From Microlunatus panaciterrae (GTDB taxonomy: Bacteria; Actinomycetota; Actinomycetes; Propionibacteriales; Propionibacteriaceae): DNA of 64,000 nt. Under the pieces are notes generated by a model. The model saw only the letters and a list, made by a program, of their open reading frames with translations, was not told where the DNA came from and searched no databases. The stretch spans positions 3,906,001 to 3,970,000 of the forward strand of contig NZ_JAFBCF010000001.1 in the NCBI RefSeq assembly GCF_016907535.1. The letters run 5' to 3'. Every line of letters starts with the position of its first letter. Position 1 is the first letter of the stretch. The position numbers and the translations under genes were made by a program. Below, one piece after another: positions 36,241 through 46,020 of this stretch.

Positions 36241-37953
36241 TCAGAACTCGAAGTCGGAGTCCCAGAACTCGGCGCTCGACCGATGCTCCCGTGACATCTC
36301 CCCGGCGCGCAGCTCCACCCGCCGGATCTTTCCGCTGACGGTCTTGGGCAGCTCCGCGAACTCGATCCGTCTGATCCTCTTGTACGGGGCCAGTTGCTCG
36401 CGGACATAGGCCAGGATCGAGCGGGCCGTCTCGGAGTCGGGACTGAAGCCGGACGCCAGCACGATGTAGGCCTTGGGTACGGCCAGGCGCAGCGCGTCGG
36501 GTGCCGGTACGACGGCCGCCTCAGCCACTGCGGCATGTTCGATCAGCACCGATTCCAGCTCGAACGGGCTGATCCGGTAGTCGCTGGCCTTGAAGACGTC
36601 GTCGGCGCGTCCGACGTAGGTGAGATAGCCCTCGGCGTCCCGGGAGACCACATCGCCGGTGTGGTAGACATCGCCGGCGAAGGCGGCCCCATTCTTCTCG
36701 TCGTCGAACTGCTCGGCCCGCTCCTTGTAGCCGGTCATCAGTGGCAGCGGACGAGGTTCGAGCCGCAGGCACAGCTCGCCCTCGGTTTCCGACTCGGCAC
36801 CGGTGGCCGGGTCCAGAAGCACCACCTGGAAGCCGGGCAGCGGGCGGCCCATCGAACCGGGCTTGATCGGCGCGCCCGGCGGATTGCCGACCTGGGCACT
36901 GGTCTCGGTCTGGCCGTACCCGTCCCGGATGGTCAGACCCCAGGCCTGCTCCACCCGGGCGATGACCTCAGGATTGAGCGGTTCGCCGGCCGACAGAACC
37001 TCTCGCAGCGAGGCCGGGACCTGGGTCAGGTCCGTCTGGACGAGCATCCGCCACACCGTCGGCGGTGCACAGAACGTGGTCACGCCGGCCCGTTCCAGCA
37101 CCTGCAGCAACTCTGCCGGGTCGAACCGGTCGTAGTTGTAGACCAGCACCGTGGCCCCCGCCAGCCAGGGAGAGAAGAAGTTGCTCCAGGCATGTTTGGC
37201 CCAGCCGGGCGACGAGATGTTCAGGTGGACGTCGCCGGGTCTCAGACCCATCCAGTACATCGTTGACAGGTGGCCGATCGGGTACGACACCTGGGTGTGC
37301 TCGACCAGCTTGGGCTGTGCCGTCGTACCGGAGGTGAAGTACAGCAGCAGCGGGTCACGCGCCTTGCTGGCGCCAGGAAAGTGCGGGTCGCGGCCCAGAT
37401 GGCCGGCGGAGTCGGCATAGCTGAGCCAGCCGGCGGACAGGTCGGCGTCGGTCGGTTCGCCGACGGCGGCCCGGATGCTGCCAGATCTGATCAGGGCGAA
37501 CTTGGCCACGTCGGTCGCGTCGGCGATCACCATCGCCACGCCGCCGCGATCCACCCGGTCCGCCAGGTCGGCAGCCGACAACTGCGGAGTCGCCGGGATC
37601 ACGACCACGCCGAGCCGAATGGCGGCCAGCATGATCTCCCACAACGGGACGACGTTGCCGAGCACCAGCAGGAGCCGGTCGCCGCGACGCAGGCCGCAAC
37701 TGGACAGCCAGTGCGCGGCAGCGACCGAGCGGGATGCCAGGTCAGCAAAGCTGAGCCTCGTCTGCCTCTCGCTGTCGATCACCCAAAGCGCCGTGTCGTC
37801 CGGCCGTTCCTCGGCCAGCCCGTCGAACCAGTCGGTGGCGAAGTTGTACAGCGGAAGCTCCGGCCAGCTGAAACCCTTGACGGCCGTCTCGTAGTCCTCC
37901 CGGTGCTTGACCAGGAAGTCCCGGGCGGCGCGTACATGAGGGTTGACCGGCAT
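36241..37953 (-). CDS. AMP-dependent acyl-CoA synthetase (medium-chain type)
   Basis: 570-residue adenylate-forming enzyme. Motif A3 is LLLYFTSGTTAQPKLVEHT, A5 is IRDGYGQTETS, the hinge GRADDVFKASDYRISPFELE follows and the catalytic Lys lies in PKTVSGKIRR near the C-terminus. Activates a fatty or aromatic acid to its CoA thioester. WAKHAWSNFFSPWLAGATVLV resembles the ACSM/medium-chain group. ATG 37953 has GGAGTGGG about 8 nt upstream; the frame also opens at GTG 38007 but with poor ribosome-site spacing. The acid it uses cannot be read from sequence. Confidence 0.88.
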   Translation of the reverse strand: MPVNPHVRAARDFLVKHREDYETAVKGFSWPELPLYNFATDWFDGLAEERPDDTALWVIDSERQTRLSFADLASRSVAAAHWLSSCGLRRGDRLLLVLGNVVPLWEIMLAAIRLGVVVIPATPQLSAADLADRVDRGGVAMVIADATDVAKFALIRSGSIRAAVGEPTDADLSAGWLSYADSAGHLGRDPHFPGASKARDPLLLYFTSGTTAQPKLVEHTQVSYPIGHLSTMYWMGLRPGDVHLNISSPGWAKHAWSNFFSPWLAGATVLVYNYDRFDPAELLQVLERAGVTTFCAPPTVWRMLVQTDLTQVPASLREVLSAGEPLNPEVIARVEQAWGLTIRDGYGQTETSAQVGNPPGAPIKPGSMGRPLPGFQVVLLDPATGAESETEGELCLRLEPRPLPLMTGYKERAEQFDDEKNGAAFAGDVYHTGDVVSRDAEGYLTYVGRADDVFKASDYRISPFELESVLIEHAAVAEAAVVPAPDALRLAVPKAYIVLASGFSPDSETARSILAYVREQLAPYKRIRRIEFAELPKTVSGKIRRVELRAGEMSREHRSSAEFWDSDFEF

Positions 37954-38106
37954 AGTTCCCACTCCAGATTGTCGGGCTGGCCCGGCCGGAGCCTGCTCAA
38001 TCGTCACCTGCCGGGCTGCGTGCGTTCGGAAAGCTGCAATCTGGAGTTCAGATTACTGGTTGTCGGCGATCATGGGCCGAGCCAGGCCCGTCTCGCCGAG
38101 GTGGGA

Positions 38107-39822
38107 CTAGCTCGTGCTTCCACCCATGCGTACGTCGGGGGCACCCAACCGGGCCGAGTCGGCAGAGAGATCGTCCGGCTGGCTCTGCGACTCCCGTTCG
38201 GCGTCGACCCGCTTGTGGTAGTGCTCGACCTCACGTTCGATGTCGGCGGGTCCCCAGCCGAGGACCGGTGCGACCAGCTCTGCCACCTCCGTCGCTGCAG
38301 CGATGCCGCGGTCCCAGGTCTCGATCGAGATCCGGGTCCGGCGGGCCAGGATGTCATCCAGGTGCAGGGCACCCTCGTGCGAGGCCGCATAGACCACCTC
38401 GGCCTTCAGGTACTCGCCAGCGCCTGACAGCGGCTGTCCCAGCTCCGGGTCGGCCTCGATCATGGCGAGCAGCTCCGGCAGCAGCGAGCCGTAGCGGCCC
38501 AACAGATGCTCGATCCACGAGACCCGCAGTCCGCTCTGCTCGGCGATCCGTTCGCGCGAATTCCACATCCCGCGATAGCCGTCGGCCCCTAGCAGCGGGA
38601 TGTCCTCGGTGCAGGAGTCCGGGACCCGCTGCTCCAGGCCGTGGACCGCGCTGTCGACGGCGTCCTTGGCCATGATCCGGTATGTCGTGTACTTGCCGCC
38701 CGCGATCATGGTCAGCCCGCTGACCGGGCTGGCCACGGCGTGTTCGCGGGACAGCTTGCTGGTCGAGTCGGACTCGCCGGAAAGCAGCGGCCGCAGACCG
38801 GCGTACACACCGACCACATCGTCTCGGGTCAGCGGGTCCGCCAGCAGGGTGTTCGCGTGCTCGAGCAGATAGTCGATGTCCGCCTGGCTGGCCGCCGGGT
38901 GCGCGAGGTCCAGCTCCCAGTCGGTGTCGGTGGTGCCGATGATCCAGTGGCTGCCCCACGGGATGATGAACAGCAGGCTCTTCTCGGTGCGGGTGATCAA
39001 CCCACAGCTCGAGTTGATCCGGTTGCGGGGCACCACCAGATGCACGCCCTTGGAGGCGCGGACGCGGAACTGACCTCGGCCGCCGAGCATCTCCTGGATC
39101 TCATCGATCCAGACGCCGGCGGCGTTGATGGTCTGACGTGCCCGGATCTCGAACTCGCCGCCGCCCTCCAGGTCTTTCACCCGGACGCCGGCGACATGGT
39201 CGTTCTCCCGGATGAAGCCGACCACGCGGGTGCTCATGGCGCAGATCGCGCCGTAGTGGGCGGCCGTCCGACCCAGCATCATGGTGTGCCGCGCATCGTC
39301 CACCTGCCCCTCGTAGAACCGGATCCCACCGGTGAGGGCCTCCCGCTTGGCCGACGGGAACATCTCCAGCGTCTGCTTCCGGCTGAGGTGGCGCAAGTGG
39401 TGCGGAACGCCACGACCCGCACCCATCACGTCGTACACGCCGATGCCGAGGCCGGCGTAGCCGCGATCGATGAAGCGACGCTGCAGCGGGTAGATGAACG
39501 GCACCGGCCGGGCCAGGTGCGGGCAGAGCTTGTTCAGAGCCAGCGAACGCTCCTTCAACGCCTCGAAGACCAGCGAGAAGTTGAGCTGCTCGAGATAGCG
39601 GAGGCCGCCGTGGAAGAGCTTGCTCGAGCGGCTGGAGGTGCCGGCGGCGAAGTCCCGGGCATCGACGAGCCCAACCTTCAGACCGCGGGTGACCGCGTCC
39701 AGCGCGCAGCCGGCGCCGGTGACGCCGGCGCCGACGACCAGCACGTCGAGCTCCTCAGTGGCCAGCCGACGCAGTGCCTCGACACGGGCCGCTGGGCCGA
39801 GTGGGGATGTGGTGGTGTTCAT
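38107..39822 (-). CDS. glpD: glycerol-3-phosphate dehydrogenase, aerobic (FAD)
   Basis: 571-residue membrane-associated flavoenzyme that oxidises glycerol 3-P to dihydroxyacetone-P and passes electrons to quinone. The FAD Rossmann motif is VLVVGAGVTGAGCALDAVTRG near residue 28. Family blocks include SSRSSKLFHGGLRYLE, RRFIDRGYAGLGIGVYDVMG, GVHLVVPRNR and GKYTTYRIMAKDAVD. The start has GGAGGT 6 nt before the ATG. It lies 85 bp downstream of glpK on the same strand, so the two probably form a glycerol operon. No glpF or glpR is present in the window. Confidence 0.95.
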   Translation of the reverse strand: MNTTTSPLGPAARVEALRRLATEELDVLVVGAGVTGAGCALDAVTRGLKVGLVDARDFAAGTSSRSSKLFHGGLRYLEQLNFSLVFEALKERSLALNKLCPHLARPVPFIYPLQRRFIDRGYAGLGIGVYDVMGAGRGVPHHLRHLSRKQTLEMFPSAKREALTGGIRFYEGQVDDARHTMMLGRTAAHYGAICAMSTRVVGFIRENDHVAGVRVKDLEGGGEFEIRARQTINAAGVWIDEIQEMLGGRGQFRVRASKGVHLVVPRNRINSSCGLITRTEKSLLFIIPWGSHWIIGTTDTDWELDLAHPAASQADIDYLLEHANTLLADPLTRDDVVGVYAGLRPLLSGESDSTSKLSREHAVASPVSGLTMIAGGKYTTYRIMAKDAVDSAVHGLEQRVPDSCTEDIPLLGADGYRGMWNSRERIAEQSGLRVSWIEHLLGRYGSLLPELLAMIEADPELGQPLSGAGEYLKAEVVYAASHEGALHLDDILARRTRISIETWDRGIAAATEVAELVAPVLGWGPADIEREVEHYHKRVDAERESQSQPDDLSADSARLGAPDVRMGGSTS

Positions 39823-39907
39823 CGAGACCTCCAGGACGAGCTCGCGGACCGCTGCCGCGGATGGGCGGCGGCGACAGATGTGCAGTGGCTGTGGGCTGAC
39901 GCGGTGG

Positions 39908-41425
39908 TCACGACACGTCCACCCAGTCCAGCGTGCGCGCGACCGCCTTCTTCCACTGGGCGTAGCCCTGCTCCCGGTCCGCCTCCGTCGTCTGCGGCCG
40001 CCAACGTCGCTCCTCATGCCAGTTCTGCCGCAGCTCGTCGGGGTCACGCCAGAACCCGACGGCCAGCCCGGCAGCGTAGGCCGCACCCAGTGCGGTCGTC
40101 TCGGCCACCACCGGTTTGCTGACCTCCACACCGAGGATGTCGGCCTGGATCTGCATGCACAACGCGTTGGCGGTCACCCCGCCGTCGACCTTGAGGACCT
40201 CGAGGTGCACGCCCGAGTCCTTCTCCATCGCCTCCACGACGTCGCGGGACTGGTAACAGATCGCCTCGAGCGTGGCCCGCGCGATGTGGGCATTGGTGTT
40301 GAACCGCGACAGTCCGACGATCGCGCCGCGGGCATCGGAGCGCCAGTAGGGAGCGAACAGACCGGAGAAGGCCGGCACGAAGTAGACACCGCCACTGTCC
40401 GGCACCGATCGGGCGAGCGCCTCGCTCTCCGCTGCGCCACCGATGATCTTGAGCTGGTCACGCAGCCACTGGATGGCCGAGCCGGTGACGGCGATCGATC
40501 CCTCCAGGGCGTACACCGGGGGAGCGCTGCCGAACTGGTAGCAGACCGTGCTCAGCAGTCCGTTGTTCGACCGGACCAGCTCGGTGCCGGTGTTCAGCAG
40601 CAGGAAGTTGCCGGTGCCGTAGGTGTTCTTGGCCTCGCCGGGGGCGAAGCAGACCTGCCCCACCATCGCGGCGTGCTGGTCACCGAGATCACCTGAGATC
40701 GGCACGGCGCCGTCGAACGGTCCCGCCTCCAGCGTCTGTCCGTAGAGGTTCGGGTCCGAGGACGGCCGGATCTCCGGCAGCATGCTGCGCGGGATGTCGA
40801 ACAGCGCCAGCAACCGGTCGTCCCAGTCGAGCGTCTCCAAGTTCATCAACATGGTCCGGCTGGCGTTGGTGACGTCGGTGATGTGCACGCCGCCGCGATG
40901 GCCGCCGGTCAGGTTCCACAGCAGCCAGGTGTCGGTGTTGCCGAACAGTGCCTCACCCGACTCCGCATCGGCCCGTGCGCCAGGAACGTTCTGCAGGATC
41001 CACTGGATCTTCCCGGCCGAGAAGTACGTCGCCGGTGGGATCCCGGCCAGCTGCCTGATCAGGTCACCGCTGCCGTCCCGCTCCAGTGCGGCGGCGGTCT
41101 TGTCGGTGCGGGTGTCCTGCCAGACGATGGCGTTGTAGTACGGCCGGCCGGTGCGGCGGTTCCACACCACGGTCGTCTCACGCTGGTTGGTGATGCCCAG
41201 CGCGGCCAGGTCCGAGGCGGCGATGCCCTTGGCGTTGATCGCGGTCTGGACGACGGCGCTGGTCCGCTCCCAGATCTCCACCGGATTGTGCTCAACCCAA
41301 CCCGCCTGCGGCATGATCTGCTGGTGCTCGAGCTGGTGCTTGCCGACCTCCTTGCCGGACGCGTCGAACAGCATGCAGCGGGTGCTTGTGGTGCCCTGGT
41401 CGATCGCCGCAACGAAATCAGCCAT
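39908..41425 (-). CDS. glpK: glycerol kinase
   Basis: 505-residue FGGY kinase that phosphorylates glycerol with ATP. The N-terminal phosphate loop is [16 protein letters not shown]. Others are [30 protein letters not shown], the [13 protein letters not shown] block with the catalytic Asp (canonical form GDQQAAL, here GDQHAAM), the family signature [15 protein letters not shown], and [20 protein letters not shown]. Full length. First gene of the glpK-glpD pair. The product feeds GlpD. Confidence 0.96.
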   Translation of the reverse strand: MADFVAAIDQGTTSTRCMLFDASGKEVGKHQLEHQQIMPQAGWVEHNPVEIWERTSAVVQTAINAKGIAASDLAALGITNQRETTVVWNRRTGRPYYNAIVWQDTRTDKTAAALERDGSGDLIRQLAGIPPATYFSAGKIQWILQNVPGARADAESGEALFGNTDTWLLWNLTGGHRGGVHITDVTNASRTMLMNLETLDWDDRLLALFDIPRSMLPEIRPSSDPNLYGQTLEAGPFDGAVPISGDLGDQHAAMVGQVCFAPGEAKNTYGTGNFLLLNTGTELVRSNNGLLSTVCYQFGSAPPVYALEGSIAVTGSAIQWLRDQLKIIGGAAESEALARSVPDSGGVYFVPAFSGLFAPYWRSDARGAIVGLSRFNTNAHIARATLEAICYQSRDVVEAMEKDSGVHLEVLKVDGGVTANALCMQIQADILGVEVSKPVVAETTALGAAYAAGLAVGFWRDPDELRQNWHEERRWRPQTTEADREQGYAQWKKAVARTLDWVDVS

Positions 41426-41551
41426 CTGAGGTGTCCCTTCGGAGGTGACCTGACAATAGCCAGTCCTGGTCCTTGGACCATCACCCCTAACCCAACCACA
41501 CCGTCGAAGCCCATGCGCCGACGCCTGCAGCGAGCCCCGGGACTGACTCAG

Positions 41552-41557
41552 TAGGCT
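41552..41557 (+). promoter_or_regulatory. -10 box TAGGCT of a putative leaderless mRNA
   Basis: TAGGCT is followed by 7 nt and GTG 41565 with no ribosome site. It lies in the 139-bp divergent gap between glpK and the acyl-CoA synthetase fusion. Confidence 0.45.
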
Positions 41558-41564
41558 TGGGCTT

Positions 41565-44222
41565 GTGCGTCCCGCTCCGACCGAGAACCCACCCGGTTAC
41601 CCGACCGAATGGGAAGCGGATGTGGTCCTGGCCGACGGCGGGACCGCGAGGTTGCGACCCATCAAACCCAGCGACGCCGACATGCTGGTCGACTTCTACG
41701 ACAACCGTGTCTCCGCCGAGTCGAAGTATCTGCGCTTCTTCGCGCCCTATCCGCGGCTCAGCCAGCGCGACGTGGAGAGGTTCACCAACGTCGACTACGT
41801 CGACCGGGTCGCCTTCATCCTGACGGTCGGTGAACGGATGATCGGTGTCGGCCGGTTCGACCGCACCGAGAACGACGAGGCTGAGGTTGCCTTCCTGGTC
41901 GAGGACGCCCATCAGGGCAGGGGGGTGGCGCAGCTGCTGCTCGAGCACCTCGCCGAAGCGGCCAGGGAGCGGGGGATCACGGCGTTCGTCGCCGACGTGC
42001 TGCCGGAGAACCGGCGGATGGCGCAGGTGTTCGCCGACGCCGGTTACCGCCTGCACAAGGGGATCGAAGACGGGGTGCTGTCCGTGGAGTTCCCGATCCT
42101 GCCCACCGACACGTCGGTCGGGGTGATGGAACGACGCGAACACCGGGCGGAGGGTGCATCGATGCAGCGGCTGCTGACCCCTGAGCGGGTGGTCGTGGTC
42201 GGTGCCGGCGCCGAGGCGCAGGTGCTGGTGAACTCGATGCTCAGCGGCGGCTTCCGCGGCGAGGTGATCGCGGTCAGCACCGACGACACCCCCGTTTCGG
42301 GTGTCCGCACCGCGAGCTCGATCGCCACCGTCGAGGGTCGGATCGACCTTGCCGTGGTCTCGATCCCGATCAGCGAGCTGGGCGGGGTGGTGATCGACGC
42401 GGCGCACAAGGGCGCGCACGGGATGGTGGTGCTGACCAGCGGTGACCCGGCCGACCGCTCCAACCTGACGGTTGTCAGCCTGGCTCGCGCGTACGGGGTC
42501 CGGGCGCTGGGGCCGGACGCGCTGGGTCTGATCAACACCAACCCCCAGGTCGGGCTGAACGCCAGCCCGGGACCGATGCCGAGAACCGGCGGCGTCGGCA
42601 TCTTCTGCCAGTCGGCCGCCGCCGGTGTCGGCTTCCTGCGCAGCGCCGTCCGGGCCCATCTCGGTCTGTCGTCGTTCATCAGCAGCGGCGACATCGCCGA
42701 CGTGACCGGCAACGACGTGATGCAGTTCTGGGAGGACGACGAGGAGACCCGGGTCTGCCTGCTGTCGCTGGACTCCCTCGGCAACCCGCGCAAGTTCTCC
42801 CGGATCGCGCGCCGACTGGCCCGCCGCAAGCCGGTCGTGGTGCTGGCCCCGGGCCGGGCTCGCCGATCCTCGCATGCGGGTGACCGGGGAGGGTTGTCCC
42901 TGGCCCCGGACGCGGCGGTCGACGCCCTGTTCCGCCAGGCCGGCGTGATCGTCGTCCACCACCGTGGGGCCATGATGGACATCGGCAAGCTGGCGGCGCG
43001 TCAGCCGCTGCCCCACGGTTTGCGCGTGCGACTGATCACCAACTCAGCCTCGATGGCCCGGCAGATGGCGCAGACCGTGACCTCGGTCGGGCTGCTGCTC
43101 TCCGGTGAGCCGATGGTCTTTCCCGCGAACGCCTCGGAAGTGCAGCTGGCGGACGCGGCGCGGGCGGCGCTGGCCGACGACAGCTGTGACTCGGTGGTCT
43201 GCACCGTGGTGAGCGTCTATGACGATGGCACCCGCGCGACGCAGTGGAAGCTGAGTGAGGTGGCCACCGAGTCGCACAAGCCGCTGCTCGGTGTGTTCCT
43301 GGACTTCGCCGACGTGGAGGAGGACCACGAGGGAACCGACCTGCCCAACACGCTGCCGACGTACACCTCACCGGCCGACGCCATCCAGGCGCTGGCGGCC
43401 GTCACCGCGTACGCGCACTGGCGGGAACGCGACCCAGGGGCGGTGCCGCTGCTGGACGTCGACGAGCTGGCGGCCAAGCGGGTGGTGAACCGGGTGCTGT
43501 CCGCCGAGCCGCGGGGCCGCGAGCTCACCGACGAGGAGACCGCCGAGTTGCTCGGCGCCTACGGTGTCCAGGTGGTGCCGAAGTATCGGGTCGACTCGCT
43601 CGCCGAGGCCATCAGCAAGGCCGAGGAGCTCGGCTGGAACGTGGTCCTGAAGGCGACGGCCCAGGCGGTCCGGGGGAGGCCGGACCTGGCCAGCGTCTAT
43701 CGCAACCTCGACAACGCCGCGGAGATGTCGCAGGCGTGGGTCGACCTCGGCGAGCTGGTCCGCGAGCTCGGGCTGGCGGGCAAAGATGGCGACCTGAGTG
43801 TCGCCGTGCCGGTGGTGCAACCCATGGTGATGCCTGGGGTGGCACTGGTGCTCACCAGCCGGGAGGACGCGGCCTTCGGCCCCATCGTCTCCCTCGGACT
43901 GGACGGCATCGCGAGCGAGCTGCTGGGCGACGTCGTCTACCGGGTGCCGCCGCTGACCACGGTCGACGCCGCGGCGATGGTGCGCGACCTGCGTGCTGCG
44001 CCGACGCTGTTCGGGCGGCACGGCAGTCCGCGGGTGAACATCTCGGCGGTCGAGGATCTGCTGCACCGGGTGGCTCAGCTCTCCGACGACCTGCCGCAGC
44101 TGTCAACGGCGACGCTGAACCCCTGCATCGCCTCTACAACCACTCTGTCGGTGCTCGGTGCACGGATCTTCATCGCCCCCACCGACGACCAGCGTGACCC
44201 GATGGCGCGCTCGCTGGGCTGA
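41565..44222 (+). CDS. GNAT acetyltransferase fused to NDP-forming acyl-CoA synthetase (Pat-like)
   Basis: 885 residues. Residues ~20-175 are a GNAT domain ([30 protein letters not shown] is the acetyl-CoA loop). Next is a CoA-binding Rossmann domain (~205-330), a succinyl-CoA-synthetase-like flavodoxin pair (~335-630) and an ATP-grasp domain (~660-870). The RRSSHAG motif keeps a His where ADP-forming acetyl-CoA synthetases carry the phosphohistidine. This matches the protein acetyltransferases of the PatZ/SlPatA group, which acetylate and inactivate AMP-forming acyl-CoA synthetases. With the GNAT at the N-terminus it resembles the Streptomyces form. An acyl-CoA synthetase gene is encoded 3.6 kb away. 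Confidence 0.85.
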   Translation: MRPAPTENPPGYPTEWEADVVLADGGTARLRPIKPSDADMLVDFYDNRVSAESKYLRFFAPYPRLSQRDVERFTNVDYVDRVAFILTVGERMIGVGRFDRTENDEAEVAFLVEDAHQGRGVAQLLLEHLAEAARERGITAFVADVLPENRRMAQVFADAGYRLHKGIEDGVLSVEFPILPTDTSVGVMERREHRAEGASMQRLLTPERVVVVGAGAEAQVLVNSMLSGGFRGEVIAVSTDDTPVSGVRTASSIATVEGRIDLAVVSIPISELGGVVIDAAHKGAHGMVVLTSGDPADRSNLTVVSLARAYGVRALGPDALGLINTNPQVGLNASPGPMPRTGGVGIFCQSAAAGVGFLRSAVRAHLGLSSFISSGDIADVTGNDVMQFWEDDEETRVCLLSLDSLGNPRKFSRIARRLARRKPVVVLAPGRARRSSHAGDRGGLSLAPDAAVDALFRQAGVIVVHHRGAMMDIGKLAARQPLPHGLRVRLITNSASMARQMAQTVTSVGLLLSGEPMVFPANASEVQLADAARAALADDSCDSVVCTVVSVYDDGTRATQWKLSEVATESHKPLLGVFLDFADVEEDHEGTDLPNTLPTYTSPADAIQALAAVTAYAHWRERDPGAVPLLDVDELAAKRVVNRVLSAEPRGRELTDEETAELLGAYGVQVVPKYRVDSLAEAISKAEELGWNVVLKATAQAVRGRPDLASVYRNLDNAAEMSQAWVDLGELVRELGLAGKDGDLSVAVPVVQPMVMPGVALVLTSREDAAFGPIVSLGLDGIASELLGDVVYRVPPLTTVDAAAMVRDLRAAPTLFGRHGSPRVNISAVEDLLHRVAQLSDDLPQLSTATLNPCIASTTTLSVLGARIFIAPTDDQRDPMARSLG

Positions 44223-44285
44223 GCCAACCCGCCTCGGTTGCGCCCGAACCGGCGGCCAGGTGCGGCCCGTGGCAGGATGACTCCC

Positions 44286-44864
44286 ATGAGGGTGCACTCG
44301 ACCAAGGCGGATCTGCGCGCCGAGATCGCCGCCTGCGGCTACTTCCCGGAGCTGGTCGAAGACGCGATCTCGCTCGCCGTCGCCGACGAGGAGCTGCTGG
44401 ACTTCGTCGTGCACCACGAACCGACGTTCAACCGGGACGAGATCCACCGGCACATCACCGTACTGGCGCTGACACCCACCCGCCTGGTGGTGGGACACAC
44501 TGACGACCATCCGGCCGACCCGAACATCCCCGGCAACTACGCGTCCAGCTCGACCGAGTCGGTCGCGCTGCGGCAGGTGAACACTGTCGTCGTGACCCGG
44601 GTGGTCACCAAACCGGAGGACTTCCACGCCGGTTCACCGGACATCCACGAGACCTGGCTCTCGGTGGGCTGGGGAGCGATGCGTCGACTCGACCTCGAGC
44701 CGGCCAGCTGCTCGGACCCGCAGTGCGAGGCCGACCATGGCTTCACCGGCGCGTTGGTCGGCGACGACCTGACGGTCAGGATGTCGGCAGCTGCGGAGGG
44801 TCCTGACCGGGTGGCCCGGCTGGTGAGCTTCGCCACGGCGTTGCAGCGGGCGGCCGCCTTGTGA
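44286..44864 (+). CDS. DUF5998 family protein
   Basis: 192 residues, soluble and acidic, with the conserved start TKADLRAEIAACGYFPELVEDAISLAVADEE and the strand HRHITVLALTPTRLVVGHTDD. Matches what I know as DUF5998, an actinobacterial family of unknown function usually placed just before the phosphatase gene, as here. ATG 44286 is 7 nt after a CAGGAT box; ATG 44277 in frame is an alternative. Its stop overlaps the next GTG by 4 nt, so the two are coupled. Confidence 0.78.
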   Translation: MRVHSTKADLRAEIAACGYFPELVEDAISLAVADEELLDFVVHHEPTFNRDEIHRHITVLALTPTRLVVGHTDDHPADPNIPGNYASSSTESVALRQVNTVVVTRVVTKPEDFHAGSPDIHETWLSVGWGAMRRLDLEPASCSDPQCEADHGFTGALVGDDLTVRMSAAAEGPDRVARLVSFATALQRAAAL

Positions 44865-46003
44865 CGGCACGGACCGCCCTGCCGCCGATGGTGAAGCCGG
44901 TCTACCAGCACTCCACCCTCAGTGACCTGGTGCCCAGCATCGGTGCGCACCTGGGCATCGCCGGCTACCGTGAGGACCTGCTCGGTCTGCCCGGCTCCGA
45001 CCGCTACGTCGTGGTGCTGATCGACGGTCTCGGCTGGCACCTGATCCGTCGTGCCGCCCAGGCGGCGCCCTATCTGGCGGGGCTGCTCGGCGACGGTCGC
45101 GCGATCACCTCGGCCGTGCCCAGCACCACCGTCACCAGCCTCACCTGCCTCGGCACCGGCCTAGCCCCCGGTCAACACGGGATGGTGGGCTACACCTCCC
45201 GGGTGCCGGAGACCGGTGAGATCCTCAACGCGCTGACCTGGGAGTCCGAGCTCGTCGCCAAGGACTACCAGAGTCGGCCGACGGCGTTCGAGCGGATCAG
45301 CACGGCCGGGGTCGCCATGAGCTCGGTGGCGCTGCACCGGTTCGAATGCAGCGGGCTCACCCAGGCGGCCCTGCGCGGGGCGGACTTCGTCGGTTTCGAG
45401 CACGAGAAGGCCGAGGACACGCGGATCGAGCTGACCGTCGAGGCGGCGATGAGGGGCAGCCGGAGCCTGGTCTACGCGTACGAGCGGGAGCTTGATCATT
45501 CCGGTCATGTCGACGGTTGCGATTCGCAGGTGTGGTTGCGCCATCTGGCCCGGATCGACGCCATGTGTGAGCGGCTGCGAGAGAGCCTGCCGGACGAGGT
45601 GACCATGATCATCACCGGTGACCACGGCATGATCGACATCCCCAGCGGCAACCGGCTGATCGTCGAGGACGAGCCGGGGCTGTTGGCAGGAGTGTCCGCA
45701 CTGGCCGGTGAGGGTCGCTTCCGCCAGCTCTATGTCGATCATGAGAACCCCGAGCGGGTCGCGGACCGGTGGCGCGATCGGCTCGGTGAGCTGGCCTGGG
45801 TCAGGACCCGCGACGAGGCGTTCGACGAGGGCTGGTTCGGCCAGGTCGACGCCTCGATCGTCGACCGCTACGGGCATGTGATGGTGGCCATGCGCGACGA
45901 CCATGCGGTGATGACCCGTCAGTTCCCCAGGGAACTGTCACTGGTGGGAATGCACGGGTCGCTCACCCCCGCCGAGATGATGGTCCCCCTCTTCACCGAC
46001 TGA
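44861..46003 (+). CDS. alkaline phosphatase superfamily phosphodiesterase/nucleotide pyrophosphatase
   Basis: 380 residues. Metal-site blocks of the superfamily are visible: VVVLIDGLGW (Asp), the nucleophile Thr in SAVPSTTVTSLTCLGTGL, YAYERELDHSGHVDG (Asp, His), IITGDHGMIDIP (Asp-His) and a late His in LVGMHGSLTP. It is close to type-I phosphodiesterase/nucleotide pyrophosphatases. No signal peptide, so probably cytosolic. GTG 44861 overlaps the DUF5998 stop; there is no independent ribosome site. The physiological substrate is unknown. Confidence 0.88.
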   Translation: MTARTALPPMVKPVYQHSTLSDLVPSIGAHLGIAGYREDLLGLPGSDRYVVVLIDGLGWHLIRRAAQAAPYLAGLLGDGRAITSAVPSTTVTSLTCLGTGLAPGQHGMVGYTSRVPETGEILNALTWESELVAKDYQSRPTAFERISTAGVAMSSVALHRFECSGLTQAALRGADFVGFEHEKAEDTRIELTVEAAMRGSRSLVYAYERELDHSGHVDGCDSQVWLRHLARIDAMCERLRESLPDEVTMIITGDHGMIDIPSGNRLIVEDEPGLLAGVSALAGEGRFRQLYVDHENPERVADRWRDRLGELAWVRTRDEAFDEGWFGQVDASIVDRYGHVMVAMRDDHAVMTRQFPRELSLVGMHGSLTPAEMMVPLFTD

Positions 46004-46020
46004 GTCCCGCACGCGTGAGC

